Shown here piece after piece: positions 11,538 through 23,604 of a stretch of 64,000 nucleotides of DNA (positions are counted from its first letter, which is position 1; each line of letters starts with the position of its first letter). The notes beneath the pieces were generated by a model that made no database searches, was not told the DNA's origin, and saw only the letters and a list, made by a program, of their open reading frames with translations. The DNA is from Coriolopsis trogii (Eukaryota; Basidiomycota; Agaricomycetes; Polyporales; Polyporaceae). Both the position numbers and the translations under genes were made by a program. The stretch spans positions 806,001 through 870,000 of the forward strand of contig JAHYIO010000023.1 in assembly GCA_020543525.1 (NCBI GenBank). Direction: 5' to 3'.

Positions 11538-11571
11538 ATTTGGAAAGGGGGGGGTACCCCCCTTTCCAAAT
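11538..11571. repeat. Perfect 15-bp-arm hairpin with G6/C6 core
   Basis: Left arm 11538..11552 (ATTTGGAAAGGGGGG) and right arm 11557..11571 are exact reverse complements around a GGTA loop. The hairpin sits in DNA that interrupts the kinase relic and is flanked by several TTTAGAA/CTAAAC copies. Confidence 0.85.
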
Positions 11572-11705
11572 CTCGAGGTTTAGAACAGGTGGGGCTCGTT
11601 TGGAAGAGACATCGGACTTTGAAATTGTCACGCTCGAAGCGCCACTCCTCTCGCTGCCGAGTTCTAGAGTCTCTAAACTAGTATCTAAACACCTTACGGA
11701 TAGTC

Positions 11706-12030
11706 ACTCAATTATCTATCTTATTGCCCAGCTTATTTCTCACAGTCTCGGCTAGGGGAGACTCGCTGACGTCAGGCGGGTCGCGTCCCTGCAAAATCCT
11801 GCCACACTTTCTCCATTTCGCCTCTTGTAGGGCACGCAGAGAAACCGCATTTTCACCATTGCAAACTACATGAGTCCTGCTAATCGGAGTCCAAGTGCTT
11901 GTAGCAGGGGATAGTGAGGCAGGTGTAGGTCTCGGAGGCGCCCAAGGATTGGCATCAGCGGCGCGTAAGGCCAAAGCCACTTGCCGAAGTTCATGAGAAA
12001 TAAGTTGGGCCATAAGATAGATAATTGAGT
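11706..12030. mobile_element. Foldback or MITE-like insertion with 37-bp terminal inverted repeats
   Basis: Left arm 11706..11742 starts ACTCAATTATCTATCTTA. The right arm 11994..12030 is its reverse complement with 2 mismatches in 37. They enclose 251 bp with no convincing gene. The element abuts the end of the kinase catalytic-loop codons (NANNI). No clear target-site duplication is visible, so the exact outer borders and class are uncertain. Confidence 0.55.
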
Positions 12031-12735
12031 GCGGCTAATGTTATTGGCGTTCCGGTTGCTTTGCGCCCAGCTGGTACTGTAGAGGTCCCGAATGATCTGG
12101 TACACCTCGTCGCAGATTTGGTCCGCCTGGGCATCTGTTACTTTGCCCCGCGGGGCTGTGTTGGCGTCTGCCCCGTCGATGTACTCCACCGCAAGTCCAT
12201 GCACAAAGTCCGGGTCGAACGTCCACGTCAAAGGACATGGGGAACCATGTCGCGTCGGTGGTGCGCACACGCCAGGCGTGGGGAGGGTCACTACTCCTTA
12301 AAATCGGAGTATAGAGACACCTTGGAGCTTGCGCGCGACCTTGTCCACGCCAACAGCTCCTCCATCCATGGTTCGAAGTCGTCGCTGTAGTCGTTCGTCC
12401 TTCCCCGGGTTTCCACCCAACGATTTTGCAGGAGGGCTCGCGCGCGACGGCCGGCAGCAATCTCGCCGGGACGCATGCGTACTTCTTGCTCGAACTGTGG
12501 GGTCCATGGGATTGACTTCCGCTCGATCGTGAACTGTCGGTCGTATAATTTGAGGACAAATTGCGCAGGGACTGATAGAGAAGGGACGATCGCCTGGCCG
12601 TCATTGCATATCCGGACAAGCAGGGCCTGGCCAATGGTGAAGGGAGTGAAGGCATGAAGAATACGTAGCTGCAGAGCGATTGTCGGCTGTAGGTTTCTTG
12701 AGAACGTGGGATGAAGGGGTATTGTCCGGGCACGT

Positions 12736-13346
12736 ATGGTCGAGTACTTTCAGAGTGAACACTGGGTCACAGTAAGTCACATAATCTTCTTCAAGGACCG
12801 ATTACATACCATCCGTGGAGGTGCATCGCTGTCTTGGATACAGAGCGCAGTATCGCGCATGGAAGGCAGTCACTACATATAAGTGAGGCCTTCGACCGAG
12901 CTCGGAATGAAGCGATGGAGTCTCGCCCTAGCAATGGTGCTGCATCAAGTCCGGAAGACGAAAGGCGGAAGATGCGAGACAATGCGCAAAGTGCAGCCAG
13001 AGTACTCGAAGAGTGTTTGGAACAATTCATTGGACACTGCGTAAGCGGATATACAGAAACGTGGTTCAGTACCCAAGTTATCCCGTAGAATGTCAGAGTC
13101 CTATGGCCTCCATGACGATAAATGAGAGCTGAGGAGGGCGTACAGCGTATCGGGCAGGCAGGGACAAGCCTCACCAACGTTGCCAATGTTGGCGGCGTTA
13201 GCGCCATGTCCGGGCCGTGGTGCCCGGAAGACTGGCCTGCCTTATTCTACGCAGAGCTGCGTGTGACGCAATAGCCCAGTCCCGCCTTGAGTTGACAGTG
13301 AGGGCTCCTCCAGTTTTACTTCATTTCCTAGCACATCTTGCACACT
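12736..13346. other. Intergenic region upstream of CWF19
   Basis: About 0.6 kb. It has an 84-codon plus frame at 12834..13088 and an overlapping minus frame, neither with a recognisable motif. It probably includes the CWF19 promoter. Confidence 0.45.
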
Positions 13347-16239
13347 ATGGGCGACGACGATACGAAACGCTCGTCAAAACACAAGCATCGCCATGAGAAG
13401 GAGGACCGCGAGCACAAGAGCAAGCGCAAACACAAGTCCGAGAAGGAGAGCGGCAGAAAGCGGCCGCGGAAGGACGATGGCCACGTACATATAGTGGACG
13501 AGGACCCGGATGAGGACATGTGGGTGGAGAAGAACATTGATATGGACGGCGAGACTGTGCGTGCTTCTGCTTTCATGTCCAGTACGAGAAGAGGTTCTGA
13601 CGGTATACCATTTGCCTTTTGCTCTATGGACCATCAGCCTATTGCAGCAGACATACCCTCTGCGGCAGATCTCGACATCACATCGAGAGCGGAAGAGCGG
13701 CCGGGAGACCCACCGCTGCCCCCTCCCCTTCGCACGGAGACAGTACTGAAGAGGGACGAGTGGATGCTCATGCCAGCAGTCACTCCGGTTGTCCCTGCCA
13801 CTCCCTCAACAGAAGTTCCGATGGACGAAGATATCATGGACGGCTATGGTGACGCGTCTGCGGATGCACGAACGACGAACGGTGCTGTGGATTTCTTCTC
13901 GAGCTTAGGCACCGAGAGGCAGAAGAAGCCCCGTCCTGAAAAGCCCGATCCCGACAAGGTTGGTTAGCCTTCTCCCATCTCGCGAGACACGCCTGACATG
14001 TCACACGCTCCGAAAGCTGCACATCAGCCACAGAGAGCTCAACACTGCGTTGAAGGAAGGAAAGAGCATAGACGACATCCCCGACGCGCCGCGCAAAGCT
14101 AACGTCGCTGGGGGACCCGGCTCGCAATGGCGCATGATGAAGCTCCGGCGCGTGTACGAAACAGCCGAAGAGGAGGGCAAGTCAGTAGAAGAAGTCGCGA
14201 TCGACCGCTTTGGCTCGCTGGACGCGTTCGAGGAGGCGAAGGAGGAGAGGCGCATCCTGGACGAGCGCGAAGGCAAGCGTGCGTCGCGCGGCGGGGAACG
14301 CGTGCATGATCGTAAAGGAAAGGGCAAAGAACCCGAAGGCGAGCGCAGGCTCATGTTTACCGACTTCTCCACCCCCAGCGGCGCAACCAGCCGTAGCTCT
14401 TCCTACAGACGACCCGACCTGGATCGTAGTGGGCCGGGAACTCCTGGGCTCTCCGAAGGTCCTAGGCGATTGGAACCCTCACGTCTAGGCCAGACGACAG
14501 GGACTGCACTCGCGCAGTCACGCACGCCAGTTCCGTCCGCGATGACTCCTACGCTCTCAACTACGGGTACAAAGACGCGTGCGATGTCCCCGTCGTGGCT
14601 GAACAAGCTTCAAGCGAAGGTGCTCCGGGCGAAGCTGATGAACGCGCCGAACGCGGAGGAGCTGGAGATGGAGTACGAGACGGAGCTGAGGCGCGCGAAC
14701 GGCGAGGACGTTGGAGATGGCAACGTTAAGACACGAGTGGAGATGGTGCCGACGTTGGATATTCATGGAAGGTTGTACGATGTCGGGAGAGGTGCGAAAG
14801 ACGGCCCTGTATTGCCTGGCAATCGGAAACCCAAGGACAAGGTGAGTTGTTCGTGAGTTCTGGTACTTCCTGGCTGATTTTACACGCGCACAGGTCGAGC
14901 AGCGCGATCCCAGAACAGGAGAGATGGTCCGTGTGGATCCAGATGACGATAACATCACGCTCGGAGAGATGCTCAGGCAAGAGAAGTTCAATGCTGGCAT
15001 GGCAGACCAGAAGAACTTGGACGCAGAATTCGCCCGTGCTGTCATGACCGACGGAGGTTTCCAGGTGCGTTCTGTCTCCTAGTCTGCGTGCCTCGCGCAT
15101 AATAGTTTCCATTCGGTCTCAGAACGACCTTGACTACATCGACGACAATGCGGACAAGCTCGCAAGGAAGAAGATGCGTGCGGACCACATGAAGCGCCAG
15201 TTCGCTATCAACGGTAAGACCTAAGTCATATTGTTTGAAGACATACGCTTACGAGTGCTCGATATCAAGACTACAAGAAGACGATGAAGGTCCTTGCGAG
15301 CTGTCCGTTCTGCTATGGAGAGGACGACTCGTTACCGAAGGCACCCATAATCGCGATGGGCACTCGGGTCTACCTGTCATGTACTCTCAACGAAGAGCTG
15401 ACAGAAGGCCATTGTCTGATTGTGCCCATCGCGCATCACCTGTCGACGCTCGAGGGCGACGACGATATGTGGGACGAAGTCAAGGTATGCCGTCTCCTAC
15501 ATTCTTTACACCACCCATTGAAGAATCTTACGCGTGGACATAGAACTTTATGAAATGCCTTATGCGGATGTTCGCTGAAGAGGACAAGGGCGTTGTCTTC
15601 TACGAGACTGTCCTCTCGATCAAGGCGCAAAAACACACTTACATCGAATGCGTGCCCTTGCCCTGGGAACACTTCGAGAACATCCCGGGATACTTCAAGG
15701 TATGAGAGCCCCATTACATATCCATGTCTCCCCCCCCGCTCCCCGTTGACATGCCCACCCCTACTCACAGGAATCCATCCTCATGTCCGAGACCGAATGG
15801 TCCCAGCACAAGAAGCTCATCGACTTCTCGTCCCGCCCGGGCGGGTTCCGCCGCGCGATGGTCCCGAACCTGCCCTACTTCATGGTCCAGTTCGACTACA
15901 AGGGCGAGAAGGGGTACGGACACGTCATCGAGGGCACGAGCGAGGCGTCCGGGAACGGGGAGGAGGACGTCGACGAAGGCGAGAAGGGTGGTGGAGAGTT
16001 CCCCCGGTACGTATCATCTCTTGATCGTCCTGCAGAACCGCGTCTTGTTCACTAGCGCCCACCCCCTCTCTTGAAATAGCTGGTTCGCTGCTGAGATCAT
16101 AGGCAACATTCTCGACATTGAGCCTCGGAGATGGAGGAGACCTCGCCGGATCGAGTTCGTGCAGAACAAGGAGCGTGTGAAGAAGTTCAAGCGGAAGTAT
16201 GACAAGTTCGACTGGACGGGCATGATAGAGCGGTCTTGA
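13347..16239 (+). CDS. CWF19: Cwf19-like spliceosome-associated factor
   Basis: Eight exons (13347..13958, 14017..14841, 14894..15064, 15123..15213, 15270..15484, 15544..15699, 15771..16006, 16080..16239) give 821 residues. The N-terminus is a Lys/Arg/His-rich charged tail (KRSSKHKHRHEKEDREHKSK), as in Cwf19/CWF19L2. A coiled, acidic middle follows. The C-terminus holds the CwfJ_C_1 domain (DYKKTMKVLASCPFCYGEDD...GHCLIVPIAHH, with the HIT-like histidines) and the CwfJ_C_2 domain (PNLPYFMVQFDYKGEKGYGHV...WFAAEIIGNILDI). Members join the post-catalytic or intron-lariat spliceosome and are linked to Dbr1. The length matches human CWF19L2. Exon 1 may hide one more 45-nt in-frame intron (about 13600-13644). 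Convergent with HUT1, 206 bp apart. Confidence 0.92.
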
Positions 16240-16445
16240 AGGAAGCATTGCTAGACCGTGCCTTGTACGGACGGACGTTGACATACGGTGTTCCCCGTTG
16301 TACTGTACTTGCATATTGTACGAATAGCTTGGTCGCATATGTACCTACCACCGGGCGCGTTGCGTTCGCACACGAACAGATCTCTCATGGCCAGTCTATT
16401 GACGACATGTACAAACAAGCTGGGACGCGTCGAACGTCTGCAACA

Positions 16446-17871
16446 TTATAATGACTTTAGTTTAGCTTTCTCCTTTTCTTGAATGACACGCTTCGCATGC
16501 ACGTCTATAGGAAATCGTTAAGCTACCGATCCTCGAAGACGTGGATCGAACATACCTCTCCGCTTTACCCAAGCTTCGACAGAGATGCCGGCAAAGACGA
16601 CGCCTGCTCCAAGCCATTGACCGGGAGTCAATTTGTGGTTATACACAATGACGGACAGCAGCATGGTGAACAGCTTGCGCGTCAAGGTGATCGTCCTAGA
16701 AGAAACGTCAGTCTCAAGCTATATCACACACAAGGAAGGGTATGGCGAGAAACACGTACACGAGCGTAAGCGAGCCAAAGTGCTGCAACGTCTCGAAGAT
16801 GAAGAGCTGTCCAAGCGCGCCCGTGAGCGCGAACTGCGCGAGGGGCATGACGACCGTCGGATGCGTGCGGATGAACTCGAGCGCGCCCTGGAGCTCGGTC
16901 GTGCCCGACGCGGACGGGTGCAGGACGGGGATGTAGGGCAGGGGGAGAACGGAGATGAGGGAGGTGAGCGCGGTGCAGAAGAGGTTGATCCAGAACATCA
17001 TCTGCTGGCCGGTCACCCTGTAGCGCGCGAAGATCTCGTCCTGGGTCGAGTTCGTCGCGCCGTCGATCGCGAGGTTGATGAGGAGGTATGTGAGGCCGAT
17101 GAACTGAGTGTAGGCGGACAGGTCGCCATCAGCCTTGGTGGACTTAGTCTTTGAGGACGGCTTTTCTTTGCCGAAGCCCATGAACATCGTGATTCCGAGC
17201 GTGACCATTGCAACAACGAGGTATTTGTGAGGGGCGAATTTGCGCCGGTAGAGGAGGACATTCATGATCATGACCGGGACAAGCTTACATGACTTGCCGA
17301 GGACCATAGCGGGGTATGTGATGTAGGAGAGTGCTGCGAACCCGAAGGGTGCCGCGGAGGTGATGAACACGGCACACTGGAAGTAGCGGAGGAGTAGAGA
17401 TCGGTTGTCGTACCGGGTATGGGTATGTTTGTGTGCACTCGGATTATGACCATTCGCTTTTGCTGATCCGTTCGCAGCTCCATTCGCGCTCCCATTCGCG
17501 CTCCCGTTTGTGACAGTCTTGTTGTCGAAGAGGCCCAACGTCTGGGTAAAGGTCTGGCCTGATTTACGGCGAAGGAATATGTATCCTAGTGCTGCCAAAG
17601 CACTGAGGAAGCTTTGACATGTTCCCATGAATAGAGGAGAGTTGAACTTCTCAGAGGAAGTGCCATCTATATGTTGGAAGGGAACGGATACTGGAGACGG
17701 AGACGATAGTTGAGAATGAAGACTTTGCTGGTGTTCAAAGCAACTCACGTCGCTCCTGGGCAATTGCCCAAAGCTATACATACTAATCAGTCTATGCCGA
17801 TCGTGCAGTGTCATCACACTCACCAAGAACATCGAATATACCCCCACAATGCATGATGCAAGCCTGCGCAT
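16446..17871 (-). CDS. HUT1: HUT1/SLC35B1-type ER nucleotide-sugar transporter
   Basis: Five exons on the minus strand (17871..17824, 17773..17749, 17690..16760, 16695..16556, 16504..16446) give 400 residues. Only this joining restores the family pattern: GVYSMFL, then LWAIAQER from a 25-nt exon, then LSVPF...[15 protein letters not shown]. Later come [36 protein letters not shown], the [20 protein letters not shown] segment and [16 protein letters not shown], all hallmarks of the UAA/SLC35B family with about ten helices. Yeast Hut1 and mammalian SLC35B1 reside in the ER and exchange nucleotides or nucleotide sugars; yeast Hut1 was linked to UDP-galactose and ER folding. A Ser/Asn/Gly-rich insertion lies in the first loop. 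The C-terminus KLKSL fits a KxKxx retrieval signal. Confidence 0.92.
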
Positions 17872-18473
17872 ATATCCATCAACGCCACGGACTCCTCTCT
17901 GAGCCGGAAGATTTACCTGAGGTAGGACATTGCGCCAGCCGACAACCGAAGGATGCGAGGAGAGATGAAAGCAGGAACCGAAAGCAATAAATTAGCGGAA
18001 AGCGTTGAATGGATCCAGGTGAAGCAGCAGTCTCGGAGAATACGTGGACGATCGACTTAACTAGACGTGGCACTTTATGACCCTAACCCCCTCACACACG
18101 GTTCGCGGGCCGGCCATCCGATGACAGCTTCGGTCAACTCGGACATCGTTTCTTGTTCGCGACAAACAGGAGCGAATGTGGACGCAACCATAGTTCTGTA
18201 GCACTAAGTCAATGTAAAGAGCAGTCTGCTGTTGGTGTTTAGTCGAATGGGTTCACCCAGTACAGCGAGGCAGACTCGATCGGACAAAGGATACGCACAC
18301 CGCAATCTCGGCGTAATGTCTATGCTCTGTTGCAGGTCCCGGATACCAAGACGTCACGAGAAGAGAGCAATGTATTGTGGAAGAGACTGTCTTTACAAGA
18401 AAGAAGTATCCTAACGCTTGATAGCCACCGACAGCATGATGTTTTGCAGGACGGACACTCAATCAATCATTAA
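17872..18473. other. HUT1 promoter and 3' flank of the next gene
   Basis: About 0.6 kb. Between 17872 and 18250 is the 5' flank of HUT1. No TATA box or further gene is evident. Confidence 0.5.
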
Positions 18474-21400
18474 TCAATACCTGCCATCGCCAGACTCGGA
18501 CCTGCCAGTGAGCCGCACTCCGGAGTTGTACGGCGAGAGCAAACCAGATGCCTGGCCGACGATGCCAGACATTCTGTACTCACTGCGAGAGGACGAGTAC
18601 ATGGCCGAAGAAGCCGTTTGGACTGTGAGGATGAAGGCCGCAGGTTAGTTCGTTGTTGAGAGATATGACGAAGTACCAGAGGAACGCAAACTGACCGCGC
18701 AATCCCGCATGCTGATTCGACGGCGTAGAAGGACGCGCTGGGGAGCGGGCCCCTGGCGATCCGGGGTTGCTGGAACGGCCGTAACGGCCTTTGGTGTTAG
18801 AGCCGCGTGCACCAATTTGAGGAGAGTTCGGGGGACGTGTTTTCATGCCGGGTACGTAGCGGCGGAGCTCGAACAGCAAGTCGCCGTCGTCGTTGAACAT
18901 CGGGCTCGCCAACGAGTACGTGTGCGCAGGTGTGCAGCAATACTGCCAAGCGCCCTCGAACGCGCTGAGTTCCTCCACAAGCCCGTGAAGGTCCACCTTC
19001 TTTGGAAATGCGGCCAAAAGCACAGCCTTCGGGTTGGTACCGAGCTGCTGAGCTGCGCCTTCCGAGAACACGCTGTCGGTGACGACGGGACCTATCGACT
19101 CGGTGGTGACTTTGATACCGCTGCCTTGATTCGACATGGTGATGGTAGTCGACCAGCTGACAGACGAGCTAGCACTGTAACGGAATCATGAGTCTCGCAC
19201 TTCGGTATGCTTAGAGTGAACCCAATGATCCGCACGCATAGCATTGAGTAGTCTTCAAGGACCACTTCAAATCAACTTTCCCCCTGAGGTTGATGCGCAA
19301 CTCGCCGTTGTCCACAGTGGTCGGGAACTCGACGTAGTTCTCGGTGGTACCTACAAGTGCAGAACAATATGTCAGTCGATGTCTTGCGCTGGACGCCCAA
19401 GGCACTCACAGGATATATCATGAGATGCGCTCATGATTGTGCTATTCCCGCTGAAGTTGTGCGTCCACTGGTCGCGATGCTTCCACAAGTACTTCCGATA
19501 CCCGGTCCCATCCTCTGGCTGCAGCTCTCCGCTTGTCGCTAACGTCTTGTACTTCTCATGCTGCCCCCAGGACAACAGCTTGATCTCGGACTCGTGCCCC
19601 TGGAAGATAGCGTTCGAGTTCTTGACGACAAGCGTCGTATCCGCATTGACGCGGGACAGAATGTCGAGGACCAGTCGCTCGTCGATGAATGCGCGACGCG
19701 CCAGTGCCAGCGTGCCGTGCGAGAACCCTCTCTCCCCGCGGACGACCCAGTCTGTGGAAAAGTGAAGGTAATCCGTCGGAGGGAGTGGTCGGAATCTGGT
19801 CATTCCAAGGACGACAAGGACCGGCTCTCTGACGTGCATCCAATTGTGACGGTTGACCTCGACGTTCGAGTACACGTGGAACATGATGCTGGTAAGGGCG
19901 TAGGACGGGGGCGAGGAATCGCAGCACCAGACCGGGAAGCTCGAGACAACGTGCTGAGCTGCCTGGTGAATGTCATGGAAGTAGTGTTGCTTGAGGTAGC
20001 AGATGACGGCTCGCAGCGCGTCTATGGAGGAACACGGGTCTCCTGTATGGAGAGCCTTCGTAGCTGAATAGTCGTGGAGGTACTCGGCATCTGGACAAGA
20101 TGGGGTGAATCACTGCATGCTGGCAAGCAACGGCACTGAACGTACTCAGGAAGTCAAGATATATGTGTTTCAACACGCGGTCCGTGGCCTTGCCGTGCCT
20201 CTCGTAGGCAAGTCCCTTCCTGCAGGCCTCTTCGGACGAAGCCGCTTCGAGCTCGACTTGGGTACACATCTTCAACTCGACCTCGAATGCGAGATGACAG
20301 CCTTTGAGCTTGTACGGGGTGTTCCCAGGCAACGCGGACCCGTCGGGTGAGGTCTTCATTTCGCCTCCCGAGAGGTGCACCCAGACGATCGCGCGGTTAT
20401 TACTGAGCAGATGCAACGACATCGGCTCGAAGGTGGCCTCGAAGCAGTCGCCGTATTTCCAGCGAGCAAAGATGTCCTTCGCACTCACCGCCAGAGCAGA
20501 AAATTGAGCATTGATCGACCCTTGCGAGATCGCGAGGACCTGATCGAAGTCGTGCATCTTCGTGCGCTGAATCGTCTCGCGCGAAGACGTCCCTTTCGCG
20601 TCTGGCATTCCAAGCGTCCACCAGGTCCCATCGACGTCTTCCTGTGTGGTGCTTGTGTATCTGCTTATCGCCTCCCACTGAGCGTGGTGAGAGTAGATGA
20701 TGTCGTAGCGAGCTTCCTGGATGACCTCCATGTACGCGGTAGAAAAGAACGATATAACCTGATACCATATCTCAGCCTCCTCGGGGCTTGAGGGTGTACT
20801 AGACGCGGACTGATCATACCGCGCCTCTGTTAGCAGGCGGGCGGATTGTGAGTGTCAATATTGTTCGGACACAGGTTGCTGCGTACTCACCGGTCAAGTC
20901 GAATGTGATATCAGCGACGTGCTCCTCTGACGTGCGCGAGTGTGTTACATCAATTATGAACGCGATGTGCTTGTTCTCCAATTTCTGGATCGGCCCCCTG
21001 TTATAATGAATTTCAGCGGATGAGTTTGAATTTTCAGGGGACCACTTACGCAGTGAAGTCACGAGTCTCGAAGCAAACCAGTTCGGCGATACTGAAACGG
21101 ACTACGACCTCCCTCGTGCACAGGATGTCAACGCGGGGAGGACCCAACTTGGCCTTAAAGTGCCCGTACTCTCCTCCGCCCACATCGTTGGTGCTGATCT
21201 CGAACAAAGAACGCGAGTGCCAGTCTGCGTTCTCTCCGGTAATTCCGGTGGCAAGCATCGCAGACTTGAGCCACGAGGAGGACATGTGCTCGTTGACCTG
21301 CTTGACCGTGACACCGAAGACATCTTCCACGCAGATTTCCTCGAGGTTGCCGTGCAGAACGGAGTAGTCCACGTGCATAGACAAGCCGTCTTGATCGAAC

Positions 21401-22107
21401 TGAGGCAGGGAGAACAGGACGTGGTTGCCAGCGTTGCAGAGGAATTCGAGGTAGCCCGCCATGTACTGGAGTAGGAGGTCGCGGTGTTCCGAGTACGACT
21501 TTCCCTCGCACAACGCAGATACGAGTCTCGCCTCTGCGAAATCACAATGAGCGAGTGGCCTATGGTCCACGAGAGAGCGCAAAACATACCCTTCAAATCA
21601 AGAATGACGAGCTCTATGGTGCTCGTGTAAGCACCGATTGTCGGATGAGTGATCTCCGTGCTGTCTGTCTCGAAGCCGACGCGATACGTCAACTGGAAGT
21701 TAGGCGGCAACTCGATGAGTTCTTGGCTGCATCAAGAGTTCAGCTCATGTTTCGGCATTGACTAGAGGAGTCTTACCCGCAGCGAATTTTGGAGCAGCAA
21801 AGCGTCAAGTGCAAGAGTGCATCATGATTGCAGATGAATGTGAGCTCCGGTTTATCGAACGATGCGTGGAACGCAATATCCGAAGTGCCGGGCTTGTGTA
21901 CGGTGAACTCCGCTAACGCATGGAATTTCTCTGTATGGTCATGATCAGAATTGGTGGATGCATGCAAAGAGGAAGTCGCATACTGTTCTCCTCAGTGTGT
22001 GCTTGACCATGCTCTTCTACACACTTTTTGGCGTTGTGGTAGAGCAAAGCGAGTTGTCCGTTCAAGTAATGGGCAGCATGAGGCGCGCCGTTCTCGTCTG
22101 TACACAT
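18474..22107 (-). CDS. Large protein of an unrecognised basidiomycete family (1030 residues)
   Basis: Ten exons on the minus strand: 22107..21984, 21930..21777, 21726..21590, 21533..21050, 20997..20891, 20826..20146, 20090..19410, 19350..19236, 19156..18696 and 18622..18474. All have GT/AG sites, every phase joins, and the sum is exactly 1031 codons. The start is the ATG at 22107 (MCTDENGAPHAAHYLNGQ). There is no signal peptide or membrane helix. The protein alternates beta-rich stretches, such as FTVHKPGTSDIAFHASFDKP, FDQVLAISQGSINAQFSAL and the exon-8 strand around NGELRINLRGKVDLKW. A Gly/Pro/Ser-rich linker follows near residue 940. The long beta-strand pattern with VLAISQGSIN could suggest a lipid-binding TULIP-like fold, but this is only an impression. 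A diverged fragment of the same C-terminus lies just upstream at 23089..23604. Confidence 0.75.
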
Positions 22108-23088
22108 AGTGAGAGGATCGGTCGAAGTCGGGGTGGAGGTTGAAGGATGGAAGAGGACTCGAGGGATTCGGACCGCTCTCTGCCAGGACCTGCATATCCA
22201 CAACGTCCCAGCTTTATACTCGTGTCGGATAAGATTTGGTACGTCGTTCTTGTTCTAGCTAAGACTGCGGTTCAGTATTCCAGACGCAATGCAGCTAACT
22301 GTGACCCACCATGCGGTGGAGGGCTGGTGATCAGGTTGCGTAGATCGCAACTTTATCGATGACACCTGCTAGAATCGTAAGTTTGATGCTCCCACACCTG
22401 AACTGCACGCCTCACCGCACACATGGGACCAAGAGTTTGGGAAGATGATATTTGGCAGGAACTACCAGTCTGGTGACTCGGACTCATCTTTGCATTTTGC
22501 ATGAGGCCATATTCGCCTCACCGATCAATGTGAGGCCTCTGATAGTCGTGCAGCCTGAGGTTCATACCGTCACCTCATCGATGTAGGAGTTCGGCTTGTC
22601 AGAAACAGGGGCTGACGAAGAGGATCCAATTCAGGTTTTGCGGATTGATTGACGATAGAACTGACAAGGATGAGCGCTGATGAGCGATAGAAGACAGAAC
22701 ATGGAGAGAAGCGTACCTTGTTTCCTACCGTCTGTCAATTTCCGGCTTGAACCAAGGGGCGTTGTACAGGTGTAGAAGTGAGACATTGACTCGGTGGGCA
22801 GAGTACAGGCGCCGCGTAGCGCCCACAGAATTCGAAGCTATACGTGGTGTTCATGTGAGGTGGGCCGCTGCGGCGTGGCGCCCACAGACAAGACGGAACG
22901 TACTGAAGAGCCAGGGTGACAATGCACGCGCTATTAGCTCATGACCCCAGGAGTACGCCACTCATGTGGACTCGCCAGGAACGAGAGGGGCGAGTCAGGC
23001 GAGTATGGATAGCATGAGCAACTGAAGCACTTCATTCCCGCAATGGCGAGTCAAACTCTATTCGAGCCAAGGGAAAAGCACTGCGCAC
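22108..23088. other. Intergenic region with short GC-rich repeats
   Basis: About 1 kb without a supported gene. Around 22808-22892 the motif GCGTrGCGCCCACAGA occurs twice, and GGCGAGTC recurs several times between 22970 and 23050. The left end should hold the promoter of the 1030-residue protein gene. Confidence 0.45.
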
Positions 23089-23604
23089 TTAACTGCTGTC
23101 TGACCAGCCCGTTTCATAGACTACTCGTCTTTTGTGGAGTGCGTTCAATGAAATCTTGTCCCGGACCCGCTTGATCTTGTTCAGCAGAGGTTGGCGAGAC
23201 GGCGCCCGTGCAATGGGAGTACGGAGACAGGATCCGAGTGAGCACGGACGCACAGGTCCGAGGCGGTGAGAGAGGGGAGAGCTGCGTCCACGAGGGGCAG
23301 AGCTCGACGACGCACATATGTTCGTCATTCCGGGCCGACGAAGCTCAAGGAGCAGATCACAGTCGTCGTTTGACACGAGGGTCGCCAGAGAGTGCATCAT
23401 CGCAGGGAATAGTATGCTGCCTGGCGCCTCGAACGCGTCGATCTCTCGCATAAGCTCCCTTGCTGGGCGCCCGAATGCCTTGCGGAGCATATCCATAGCG
23501 CTTCGGAGTCTGTTGGCTGTCCCTTCTGAGAATGCGGTTTTCGGGAACACCGGGTCGCATGACCCGAGGATGTTGACCTTGTTACTGTTGCCGACAGTCT
23601 GCAC
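23089..23604 (-). pseudogene. Decayed C-terminal duplicate of the neighbouring 1030-residue protein
   Basis: The minus frame reads KTAFSEGTANRLRS, then RELMREIDAFEAPGS and LVSNDDCDLLLELRRPGM. These parallel DSVFSEGAAQQLGT, GLVEELSAFEGAWQ and MFNDDGDLLFELRRYVPGM of the gene ending at 18474. Only this C-terminal segment can be aligned. Upstream sequence up to about 25.1 kb has broken frames with no clear match to the remaining exons. The copy is in the same orientation and about 1 kb from the intact gene, which suggests a local tandem duplication followed by decay. The frame ends after TGWSDSS. Confidence 0.65.

Larger units (their letters stand above)
11068..12735 (-). pseudogene. Kinase-like protein relic interrupted by inserted foldback DNA
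   Basis: On the minus strand 12735..12292 reads as an N-lobe resembling the kinase-like proteins common in mushrooms (QFVLKLYDRQFTIERKS, IPWTPQFEQEV) and ends at a stop after SLYSDFKE. A shifted frame, 12291..12034, continues with FVHGLAVEYIDGADA and a degenerate catalytic loop IIRDLYS...RNANNI. About 0.6 kb of unrelated DNA follows, then 11439..11068 carries HRDNLRPVLIDSSHARMVGM, which looks like the segment after the catalytic loop with DSS in place of DFG. A frameshift, the insertion and altered catalytic residues mark a dead gene. Whether it was a FunK1/APH-type kinase cannot be settled by eye. Confidence 0.5.

Noticed and set aside
12834..13088. 84-codon plus frame ending STQVIP
   Set aside because: Starts with an ATG but has no recognisable domain and no splice continuation; left as intergenic.
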